A stretch of 6,659 nt of DNA, taken from NCBI GenBank assembly GCA_030647705.1, contig JAUSJJ010000160.1:1-6659 (forward strand), read 5' to 3'. Below are positions 1-5,276 of this stretch, piece after piece. Each line of letters begins with the position of its first letter. The stretch's first letter is position 1. Below the pieces are notes generated by a model that saw only the letters and a list, made by a program, of their open reading frames with translations, searched no databases and was not told the origin of the DNA. This DNA is from Dehalococcoidia bacterium (GTDB lineage Bacteria > Chloroflexota > Dehalococcoidia > JAUSJJ01). Made by a program: the position numbers and the translations under genes.

Positions 1-126
1 TAAATAGTATTGTGAAACGATATACTAGTTAACTCAGGCACGGGAACACCCCCTCACAGCTAAATAACGCGACGCGCCCATTCTACGCGCTCAGCCCGAA
101 AAAGGAACCTTTTCCCTGGTAAGTCG
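1..126. other. Left-edge non-coding sequence with short inverted repeats
   Basis: No gene is supported. TAGTAT (5-10) and ATACTA (22-27) form a 6-bp inverted repeat, directly followed by the palindrome AGTTAACT (27-34). AAAAGG/CCTTTT (100-113) is a compact inverted repeat 14-27 bp downstream of the recombinase stop and is followed by T's on the minus strand. It may serve as a weak terminator, although its loop is very tight. Confidence 0.3.
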
Positions 127-633
127 TCAGATATAGCCCGCTGAATCTATGCTCTGACCTACCCTTTTCCGAGGCCGTCCGATGGGGCGCCCTGATTTTG
201 TCCCCGTCCTGGCGACCCTGGCCATGCCCGCCTTTGTGCGTTCGGAGCGCCGTAAACGCTCCCACCGGGCAATATCGGCCAGTAGGCTTATGATACTCTC
301 ATAGAAGGGCAACTTGGGGTCGAGGTATGGCTCCTGGTGGGAGTAAACGCGAACACCTAAAGAATTGAGACGATGAATGTAGAGAAGGGTAGCCAGTGGT
401 CCTTCCCTGGTGAGACGATCCAGACTCCATATCGCCACTATGTCAAACTTATGCCGTCGGGCTGTGTCAAAGAGGTCATCAAGGGACTCACGCCGGCGCG
501 CACCGCTCATAACGTCAGAGTACCGGGCAACAATGGCATGCCCCTCCCTGTCGGCCCATGCTTGGAGCTCGCGTTCCTGATTTTCAAGGCACTGGTCCTC
601 AGTGCTGATTCGGCAGTAAGTGGCACATCTCAT
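127..633 (-). CDS. Serine recombinase (resolvase/invertase family), catalytic domain with short basic tail
   Basis: Small serine recombinases cut and rejoin DNA at paired sites, resolving dimers or inverting segments. The N terminus carries the family signature YCRIS, with Tyr6, Arg8 and the catalytic Ser10. The second signature SLDRLTRE lies at residues 70-77 and holds the conserved active-site arginines Arg73 and Arg76. A long helix at about 111-140 matches the E helix used for dimerisation. The protein then ends with the basic stretch GRPIGRPRKR (148-157) and eleven more residues. The usual C-terminal helix-turn-helix is absent, so at 168 aa it is shorter than typical resolvases (about 180-200 aa). 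Reading past the stop shows no HTH, so a simple recent nonsense mutation is unlikely. The ATG start is preceded by a modest AGGA ribosome site. The gene runs in the same direction as the replication operon upstream but is separated from it by about 300 bp. Family assignment is secure; its target is inferred. Confidence 0.9.
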   Translation of the reverse strand: MRCATYCRISTEDQCLENQERELQAWADREGHAIVARYSDVMSGARRRESLDDLFDTARRHKFDIVAIWSLDRLTREGPLATLLYIHRLNSLGVRVYSHQEPYLDPKLPFYESIISLLADIARWERLRRSERTKAGMARVARTGTKSGRPIGRPRKRVGQSIDSAGYI

Positions 634-931
634 CTTTATGTCCTATCTGGCCCAGGGGGTATCAAACACGTCCCAGGGCGAATACCCCCCTATTTTTGCA
701 ATTTAGAAGCCATGTTTTCATTGAACTTTGTCCAGTTTAGGCCCGCCCCTATCTGAGGCATGACATATAGACAGAAAAACAAACCCCGGTTTCAGGAAAT
801 GTGCTGACGCACACGCCCCACCTAAGCCACCAGCACAGGCCCTGGCATGGCCAGAGCTACCACTCAGGAAGACCCCTTCCAGCTTTGAAGTAGTTGCACA
901 GGCACTATATATATAGTGGTCGTGCAACTAC
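634..931. other. Gene-free interval rich in small inverted repeats
   Basis: No convincing gene lies here. Four short inverted repeats crowd the right half. AAACC/GGTTT occupies 781-792. TGTGC/GCACA occupies 800-813 with a 4-nt loop. CTGGC/GCCAG occupies 842-854 with a 3-nt loop. GGAAG/CTTCC occupies 867-880 with a 4-nt loop. They lead into a 44-bp palindrome. None is followed by a clear T-tract, so they do not look like ordinary terminators. A recombination site for the adjacent resolvase or a structured origin are both possible. Confidence 0.45.
651..683. repeat. Pair of 12-bp direct repeats upstream of the resolvase gene
   Basis: CCCAGGGGGTAT (651-662) and CCCAGGGCGAAT (672-683) match at 10 of 12 positions and start 21 bp apart, two helical turns. 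They lie 18-50 bp upstream of the recombinase start codon. This is where an autoregulatory operator or recombinase-binding subsite would be expected. The repeat is visible directly; the role is inferred. Confidence 0.4.
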
Positions 932-932
932 T
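889..932. repeat. 44-bp interrupted palindrome at the end of the ATPase gene
   Basis: The outer arms AGTAGTTGCAC (889-899) and GTGCAACTACT (922-932) are perfect inverted repeats of 11 bp. They enclose a perfect 16-bp palindrome, CACTATATATATAGTG (903-918), all on one axis at 910/911 and interrupted only by two 3-bp spacers. The right arm ends on the last base of the ATPase stop codon. The centre is a TA dinucleotide within an AT-rich core. Small serine resolvases cut at the centre of an imperfectly palindromic site, so a crossover site for the neighbouring recombinase is attractive but unproven. A terminator is less likely because no T-tract follows on either strand. Confidence 0.75.
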
Positions 933-2182
933 CAAGCGGCCCTCCAGAATCGCAGCGGATCCCTTGGACTACGCGGCTTCCCGCCCTTAGCAACTCGGTT
1001 GCCTAGAGCCTCCAGGCTATCCCTAATGCGGTTCCGGCCCAGACCCGTAGTCGCCTCCAACTGTTCATAAGTCAGTCCAGGGGCCGCGTCCGGCAGAGAT
1101 GCTAACACCTCCTCCCTCTTCTCTGCACGCCGAACCTCTTTTTCAGCCTCCATCGCTTGTTTGAAAGTTCCGCTGCATGTCCATGTCAACGTGGTGGGGT
1201 CCAGCCTGATCACTTCATACTCTTTATCCGCCCAGTCCCTACCCGTGAATGACAGTTTTCGCTCCAATTTCTCCAGGTGCGAGTCCCTATAGAGTTCCAG
1301 GATGCCGTCAACAGTTGCTTGTGCCTGTATGCTGCCCGCCATCTGGTCTCCGAAATCGCCCGACATCTTACGGTGATGGGCAGCCACCACTACAGCGGCA
1401 TCGGTATCCCGCGCCAACCGCCGCCATAGATCGTATGTACCTCTGACTTCAGCCTGGCTGTTCCAGTCCTGTACTTCCCCAGCCTGGATGATTGGATCGC
1501 AGATGATGAGGGATGCCCCCCGGCACGCCTCCACGGTCGCATCATACGTTTCTGGAGCCAGCTTGAAGGGGGTAGCGTGAATCCAGAGGTCTTGGGGGAA
1601 GCTGCCTCCGGTCATAGCTTCCAGCCTCTTCTTTAAGGTTCGCTCACTGTCTTCAAGTTGAAATAGGATGGCCCGCCCTTGCCTTGTCGGCCTACCCAAC
1701 CACGGGTTGCCCCTGCTCACATCGACTGCCAAGTTCATGGCTAGTAACGTTTTCCCGCACTTAGGTTTCGATGCGAGGCCGTATAGCCCGCCACGCTCCA
1801 GCAGGCCGTCCACCACGGCGGGACCTGATGGTCGAACTCCCTTGATAAAGTCCACGCACCGCACAATAGCTGGAGGCGGCAGTGCAGGCGAAACGTCCGG
1901 GTCGTTCTGAAGTGCAAGAGAGGCTGCGAGAATGGCATCCTCATAGATTGCCGTCTGCCTGCTATTCCGCTGCGCCGCCTGGGCAGCTATTTCATGCTGG
2001 AATCGGGGAGCGCTCAGGTCTCCGCGCCCCTGAGCGAGAACTCCTTTGCCGTCGGGCGTCAAGAATGTGGCAAGTGCAAACAGTTGCCCGTATCGCCCGC
2101 GTTGAACCACTCGAAGCTGAAGCTGAGCTGTTTCTCCAGGGAAGGTGTAGACCCCTTTAGCAACGGTATAGCTTCGAGTCAT
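932..2182 (-). CDS. RepA-like RecA-fold ATPase (AAA_25 type), probable replicative helicase
   Basis: Probable hexameric RecA-fold ATPase of the RepA/DnaB-like group, expected to unwind DNA during element replication. The N-terminal 100 residues are an unrecognised accessory region. The ATPase core spans about 105-335. Its Walker A is SKPKCGKT (138-145, with Lys144 and Thr145), with Ser in place of the usual first Gly. A Walker B-like strand SLIICDP ends at Asp229-Pro230. A VVVAAHH strand carries His269/His270, a position typical of the RepA/KaiC-like sensor. A charged helix (about 340-360) leads to a C-terminal winged-helix-like segment (about 368-416) containing LTYEQLEATTGLGRNRIRDS, likely for DNA binding. 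The start overlaps the primase stop as ATGA, with an AAGGGGG ribosome site just upstream, so translation is probably coupled. At 416 aa it appears intact. The ATPase family is clear; helicase activity is inferred from pairing with the primase. Confidence 0.88.
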   Translation of the reverse strand: MTRSYTVAKGVYTFPGETAQLQLRVVQRGRYGQLFALATFLTPDGKGVLAQGRGDLSAPRFQHEIAAQAAQRNSRQTAIYEDAILAASLALQNDPDVSPALPPPAIVRCVDFIKGVRPSGPAVVDGLLERGGLYGLASKPKCGKTLLAMNLAVDVSRGNPWLGRPTRQGRAILFQLEDSERTLKKRLEAMTGGSFPQDLWIHATPFKLAPETYDATVEACRGASLIICDPIIQAGEVQDWNSQAEVRGTYDLWRRLARDTDAAVVVAAHHRKMSGDFGDQMAGSIQAQATVDGILELYRDSHLEKLERKLSFTGRDWADKEYEVIRLDPTTLTWTCSGTFKQAMEAEKEVRRAEKREEVLASLPDAAPGLTYEQLEATTGLGRNRIRDSLEALGNRVAKGGKPRSPRDPLRFWRAA

Positions 2183-3057
2183 TCCTGCCCCCTTACCCAG
2201 TCGTTCACGACGGCCCGCGGATGACCGTTAACTCCATTTTGTGGATAGCGGTAGGCGCTCTGCACTTTTAGCTCTACCACGTCAGGTGGAAATACAGGGT
2301 GGCAGTTCTTGCCCCACATTCGGAGTATGCTCAGAGTCACATCCAGCGGCAACAAGTTGCGGAAGTACCCGGCAAGCCGGATGCAGGTGTCATCACGCTC
2401 GCCCTCAGGCACGCCCGCCAGGGCTTCCACGATCCAAGCATGGCCGTTGCCGCTACTGCAGAGGGTATCTGGCCTCTCTTCGGCCTTTAATACTATGTCC
2501 AGTAACCAGACAGGCATCGCCGCTATCGCCACCTCCGCCGGGTGTGAGGACAGTTCCCACGCGTAGGCGCTGCCGAACACATGGACTGACGGTGGCAAAC
2601 AGATTTGGCCGCCCTCCGCTCGGAGATCAAGACCGGGTGCCAAGGCCACAGCGTTCTTGAGGCCCGACACGTGTTGAAAGAGGATGTGCCTGCCGCCGCC
2701 CCCTGTCAAGCTTTCAACAGTTGATGGTAGAGAGCCATGCACCGCCACTAGTTCTCGGAGGGTGTCCGTCCCGCCGTTCTTGATGTCCACGTCCAGAGCG
2801 ACGCCCCATAGCGGTCCGGTAGGTCCTCCGATGTTCGCCTGCGGCCATTGCCGCGCCCAGGTCTTTAGGTCATCAATTGACGGAAGCTCACGGCAATATC
2901 GCTGCCACCCGGCCACTAGAGGGGTCTTGCCGGGCTTTTCGCACTTCTGAAGATGCTTCTCAGACATGCGCGCATGGTCAGGGGGGCAAAGAGGGATGAC
3001 GGGCTTCCCTAGCTTGTGATATGCAAGCGCCACGGTGAGCCACGGTTTCGCCATCAT
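2179..3057 (-). CDS. Bifunctional DNA primase/polymerase (prim-pol) with PriCT-like C-terminal domain
   Basis: Prim-pol proteins of the archaeo-eukaryotic primase superfamily make primers and extend them on plasmids and phages. The prim-pol domain covers about residues 5-190. The metal-binding pair Asp89/Asp91 lies in VALDVDIKNGG. The conserved histidine His124 lies in GGGGRHILF. A third acidic residue, Asp144, lies in GLDLRAEGGQICLPPSVH, which fits the family's D-x-R-x-x-GG...PPS-x-H pattern. Residues about 208-275, beginning EGERDDTCIRLAGYFR, resemble the PriCT helical domain often attached to such primases. Helicase motifs are absent and are supplied by the next gene. Two adjacent Met codons (3057 and 3054) could start translation; the first overlaps the upstream stop as ATGA, and AGAGGTGA sits about 6 nt away. 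The length (292 aa) suits a stand-alone prim-pol plus PriCT. Confidence 0.9.
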   Translation of the reverse strand: MMAKPWLTVALAYHKLGKPVIPLCPPDHARMSEKHLQKCEKPGKTPLVAGWQRYCRELPSIDDLKTWARQWPQANIGGPTGPLWGVALDVDIKNGGTDTLRELVAVHGSLPSTVESLTGGGGRHILFQHVSGLKNAVALAPGLDLRAEGGQICLPPSVHVFGSAYAWELSSHPAEVAIAAMPVWLLDIVLKAEERPDTLCSSGNGHAWIVEALAGVPEGERDDTCIRLAGYFRNLLPLDVTLSILRMWGKNCHPVFPPDVVELKVQSAYRYPQNGVNGHPRAVVNDWVRGQE

Positions 3058-3257
3058 TGGGACTCACCTCTTTTCGGGGTCTCGGTCACCTCTCCCTCTC
3101 CCTTCTGCGCCTGCGCCGGTGCCGGTGCAGCCGCCAGGGGCATGGGCATAGCTGCGAGTAGCCTCCAGGCACGAGCCCACGCCACGAGCTGGGCCGGCGT
3201 TGGCGGCTGGGGACGGACTTCCACCGTCACGCGCACTTCAGGCTTTGACTTCGACAT
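3054..3257 (-). CDS. Small uncharacterised protein in the replication operon
   Basis: A 67-aa protein that I do not recognise. The first 15 residues are polar and basic (SKSKPEVRVTVEVRP). A short helix-prone stretch rich in Trp, Ala and Leu (TPAQLVAWARAWRLLAA, about 20-36) follows, then an Ala/Pro-rich linker and a charged tail. There is no signal peptide or membrane span that I would defend. Its start lies 20 bp inside the AbrB-like gene, and its stop overlaps the primase start as ATGA. This packing is the main evidence that it is translated. An AAGGG element about 8 nt upstream can serve as ribosome site. It could be an adaptor or regulator for the primase/helicase pair, but that rests on position alone. 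Confidence 0.6.
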   Translation of the reverse strand: MSKSKPEVRVTVEVRPQPPTPAQLVAWARAWRLLAAMPMPLAAAPAPAQAQKGEGEVTETPKRGESQ

Positions 3258-3429
3258 CTTCCTTGCCCTTAGGCCGCTTTATAGGTCTAATCACCAGCCT
3301 CCCATTGGAAACCACTTCTACCTTGTCTCCGGCCGCGAGATGGTGGAATTTAAGCCACGCTTTGGGGAGAGTTATCATCAAGCTGCTTCCCCCTACCACT
3401 CCAATTGTTCGTTGAAAAATTGCGCCCAT
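3238..3429 (-). CDS. AbrB/SpoVT/MazE-like swapped-hairpin DNA-binding protein
   Basis: A small protein of 63 aa from the ATG. It carries a typical AbrB-type beta-hairpin DNA-binding domain: GVVGGSSLMITLPKAWLKFHHLAAGDKVEVVSNG, then LVIRPIKRPKGK. The S-x-x-ITLPKAW and L-x-x-GDKVEV features are the family signature. Such proteins act as dimeric transcription regulators or antitoxins. No toxin gene accompanies it, so autoregulation of this operon is the better reading. I chose the ATG at 3429 because AGGAGG sits 9 nt upstream. A TTG at 3435 in the same frame would add Met-His and has GGAGG 6 nt upstream, so either start is possible. It is the first gene of the leftward operon, and its promoter region carries an inverted repeat it could bind. 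Confidence 0.82.
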   Translation of the reverse strand: MGAIFQRTIGVVGGSSLMITLPKAWLKFHHLAAGDKVEVVSNGRLVIRPIKRPKGKEDVEVKA

Positions 3430-3460
3430 GTGCAAAACCCTCCTCCGTGCTACACTAAGT

Positions 3461-3478
3461 TAAGTATGACAATACTTA
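3461..3478. promoter_or_regulatory. Perfect 7-bp inverted repeat, likely operator of the replication operon
   Basis: TAAGTAT (3461-3467) and ATACTTA (3472-3478) form a perfect inverted repeat around GACA. It sits about 30-50 bp upstream of the AbrB-like gene and overlaps the predicted -10 element and transcription start of the leftward promoter. That position suits a repressor. The AbrB-like protein or the divergent HTH protein are the natural candidates. A short direct repeat TAAGT TAAGT (3456-3465) extends the left arm. Confidence 0.55.
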
Positions 3479-3498
3479 CCCTGTGGAATCAATTTCAA
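3469..3498 (-). promoter_or_regulatory. Candidate sigma-70-type promoter for the leftward operon
   Basis: On the minus strand, TTGAAA (3498-3493) lies 18 bp before TATTGT (3474-3469), matching the bacterial consensus at 5 of 6 and 4 of 6 positions. Transcription would begin near 3462, leaving a short leader with the GGAGGAGGG ribosome site before the AbrB-like gene. This is a consensus match by eye. Confidence 0.4.
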
Positions 3499-3502
3499 AT
3501 CG

Positions 3503-3562
3503 CGGAAATGATAGGAAATAGCGGAATTATTGAGCGGAAATAACGGCATTATTGACGGAGGA
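3503..3562. repeat. Iteron-like repeats: two 22-bp tandem units plus half-units
   Basis: Units at 3513-3534 and 3535-3556 agree at 18 of 22 positions. Each contains GGAAATA followed by CGG-A/C-ATTATTGA. A further half-unit, CGGAAAT, precedes them at 3503, and CGGAGGA follows at 3556, merging with the ribosome site of the rightward gene. CGG/AGG motifs thus begin at 3503, 3513, 3522, 3535, 3544 and 3556, spaced about one helical turn apart. Repeats of about 17-22 bp next to an initiator gene are typical plasmid iterons, so an origin or copy-control/autoregulatory site is plausible. I saw no convincing promoter for the rightward gene in this stretch. Confidence 0.6.
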
Positions 3563-3568
3563 TAGATT

Positions 3569-4708
3569 ATGTTGACGATCAACGAGGCTGCCAAGAGAAT
3601 CAACTATTCTGACCGGTGGCTGAGGCAGAAGTGTAGAATTGGCGAACTTGCCGCTGAGAAGGCTCCTAACGGGCGCAAGTGGCTTATCTCCGAAGATGCA
3701 TTGAATGAGTTCATTAGCAAGAATGGGGCAACCGAGACCCAAGCCCAAGGTTCAATGCCCAACGTAGCGGAAGTTAACACTCCCAGCAGTCATGGCGGTG
3801 ACACCCCCCCTGCTTTGCCAAAAGCCGTGCAGCCGCTCGAAATCCCTTCAGCGTTGGTCAGCCCAGTGCAAGCTGCCGTGACCACGTCCAAGCTGTGGGT
3901 AGAACATCACGAAGAAATGAATCGTCTAGTCAAGAGATGGAGCGACGAACTTACTCCCTACCTAGGGTTCCGGCTTAGGCACCTGAACGATTCAAAGACA
4001 TTGGATGACCGGGGGTCGGGACTGCACAGGATGAGCTTATGGGACCTGGATGGCAGTAGCTACTATTACCTATTGTGGCAAGTCAATAAGGGAGGAACCG
4101 TTTGTCTCACCTGCCCACTGGAAGTTAACACAGACCGAGAAATCAGGATAGTGCGAGATTACCTGCACCAGCACCTCCAGTCCAGTTCTTATCGCTGGCT
4201 GCTGGAGGGCACGAAGAAGGGCATTAAGAGGTGGAAGCAAATTGGTGGTAAGGAGTTAAAGGCACGCGCGCATCTGTTGAACAGGATAGACCGGGCGGTT
4301 GAAAAGCTTAGCCAAGAGCCGGTCGGGAAACGAAACCCTCTTGCCGACCCAGACCGGATAAAGAGTGCAGGATTAACGACATGGTTTAGTGAGAGTATCT
4401 GGAGGGTGATATTGGATGACTACCATGACAGCAGGGAGTACAATAACCAGCCTTTCGAAAGGGGGCTATTCAAAGTCCGATACGGTGACAACTGTCTTGG
4501 CCTGGCGGCGACCAAGGAAGATGGAGAGGCATATATCAAACGGCACGAGAAACTCATGCCTAAGTTTGCGAGAAGCAGACCCGTTGCAGACATCAAGCGC
4601 CTTATGACGGAGAGGGAGTCCTTAACTTCGGACATGCGGGATGCGTTTACCAAGTTCTTGGTTGACAAGGTTTTACCAGGTAAATGCGATAGTCCTGTCT
4701 GTCGGTGA
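3569..4708 (+). CDS. HTH-domain protein with large unrecognised C-terminal domain; candidate initiator or regulator
   Basis: The first 52 residues form an excisionase/MerR-like helix-turn-helix (HTH_17 type): LTINEAAKRINYSDRWLRQKC, then the wing NGRKWLISEDALNEFI. This fold binds DNA. Residues about 53-105 are a Pro/Ser/Thr-rich linker. The remaining 275 residues are a folded-looking domain I do not recognise. It has a helical start (LWVEHHEEMNRLVKRW), an SSYYYLLWQVNKGG-VCLTCPL strand region (163-183), a basic central part (KGIKRWKQIGGKELKARAHL) and a charged C-terminal part. No recombinase tyrosine motif, ATPase motif or nuclease motif is evident. GGAGGA lies 6 nt before the ATG and supports the start. 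It is divergent from the primase operon and directly preceded by iteron-like repeats. An iteron-binding initiator, copy-control protein or partition-type protein would fit. Function is unknown. Confidence 0.85.
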   Translation: MLTINEAAKRINYSDRWLRQKCRIGELAAEKAPNGRKWLISEDALNEFISKNGATETQAQGSMPNVAEVNTPSSHGGDTPPALPKAVQPLEIPSALVSPVQAAVTTSKLWVEHHEEMNRLVKRWSDELTPYLGFRLRHLNDSKTLDDRGSGLHRMSLWDLDGSSYYYLLWQVNKGGTVCLTCPLEVNTDREIRIVRDYLHQHLQSSSYRWLLEGTKKGIKRWKQIGGKELKARAHLLNRIDRAVEKLSQEPVGKRNPLADPDRIKSAGLTTWFSESIWRVILDDYHDSREYNNQPFERGLFKVRYGDNCLGLAATKEDGEAYIKRHEKLMPKFARSRPVADIKRLMTERESLTSDMRDAFTKFLVDKVLPGKCDSPVCR

Positions 4709-4813
4709 GAACACCACACAATCACATAATTCCCTATTTCTTCGAAACAGGAGCGGGGTAGTTTTGGGGGCCAGCGGTTCCGAAGTTCTAAGCCTTTCGT
4801 CCTGGATAGGGTT

Positions 4814-4837
4814 GGGCTGCGTCAGGCCGTGACTTTT
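4814..4837 (+). terminator. Weak candidate terminator downstream of the HTH gene
   Basis: GGGCTG (4814-4819) and CAGGCC (4823-4828) form a 6-bp stem with one mismatch around CGT. A run of four T's follows five bases later. It is about 105 bp downstream of the HTH gene stop, in the right orientation. The stem and T-tract are weak. Confidence 0.22.
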
Positions 4838-4877
4838 CGTATCTGGCGGAGACCATAATCGTGCCGCCTAAGTAGGG

Positions 4878-4926
4878 CCTGTAACAGGGCGTGCTACAGG
4901 GTTGGTTAGCAAAATGTTAGCAAAAA
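4878..4926. repeat. Two adjacent short tandem repeats (12-mer pair and 11-mer pair)
   Basis: CCTGTAACAGGG (4878-4889) is followed directly by CGTGCTACAGGG (4890-4901), matching at 9 of 12 positions. Three bases later, GTTAGCAAAAT (4905-4915) is followed directly by GTTAGCAAAAA (4916-4926), matching at 10 of 11. Phased 11-bp direct repeats resemble arm-type binding sites of tyrosine recombinases. No such enzyme is encoded in the window, so this reading is an inference. On the minus strand the A-tract becomes seven T's and could help end the leftward transcript. Confidence 0.5.
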
Positions 4927-5276
4927 AACCAGATATGGCTTAGACTGGCCGCTGGGTGGGAGGACCTTTCTCGTTGAATATGACCGCGTGGGTTAGTTAC
5001 AAAATAGTTGTCATATCCCAAGCTAATAGCAGAGGGGGCCACTGCCACCCTGCCATCCCTACCGATGGTCAACCGGCCGGCGTCATGTTGGTGGTCTGGC
5101 GCGTCCTAGAAAAGGCAGGGATAGTCCTATGCCGGGGTCGGTCCCTGGAGCCTGTCACTCAGAAGAACGATCATAGACTCCTCTTTTGTGTAGGGACCTA
5201 TGTAACCGAGTCCGTAATTATTGCTCCGGTCGGTCTTATCACTGCATATATTTGCCACTCAGTAGAAATAGGCGAA

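Larger units (their letters stand above)
4709..5276. other. Convergent intergenic region without a supported gene
   Basis: This stretch separates the rightward HTH gene from the leftward DUF3883-like gene. Open frames across it give low-quality, compositionally odd translations and are not supported. I found no tRNA fold. It holds two short tandem repeats (4878-4926) and a small hairpin CCATC/GATGG (5053-5068). GGTCGGTC occurs twice, about 95 bp apart (near 5136 and 5230). Because it lies between convergent genes, it is the most natural place in the window for an element boundary, but no attachment-site duplication could be shown. Confidence 0.4.

Noticed and set aside
83..265. Leftward open frame overlapping the end of the recombinase gene, considered as a frameshifted HTH
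   Set aside because: Its translation has no helix-turn-helix pattern and no recombinase similarity, so a frameshift does not restore the missing domain.
373..756. A 127-codon rightward open frame opposite the recombinase
   Set aside because: It lies antisense to a well-supported catalytic domain and has no recognisable features.
718..927. A 69-codon leftward open frame beginning inside the palindrome
   Set aside because: It would start with TTG without a good ribosome site, has Gly/Ala/Cys-rich unlikely composition, and covers the hairpin cluster.
889..932. The palindrome as an ordinary intrinsic terminator for the operon
   Set aside because: No T-tract follows on either strand, the core is AT-rich rather than GC-rich, and the arm includes the stop codon itself. 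A terminator role is not excluded but is a poor fit.
3238..3429. AbrB-like protein as the antitoxin of a toxin-antitoxin pair
   Set aside because: The overlapping 67-aa partner shows no toxin motif (no PIN, MazF or RelE pattern) and is followed directly by replication genes.
4740..4930. A tRNA gene or tRNA 3' fragment as integration target
   Set aside because: GGTTCCGAAG resembles a T-loop superficially, but no acceptor, anticodon or D-arm pairing could be built around it.
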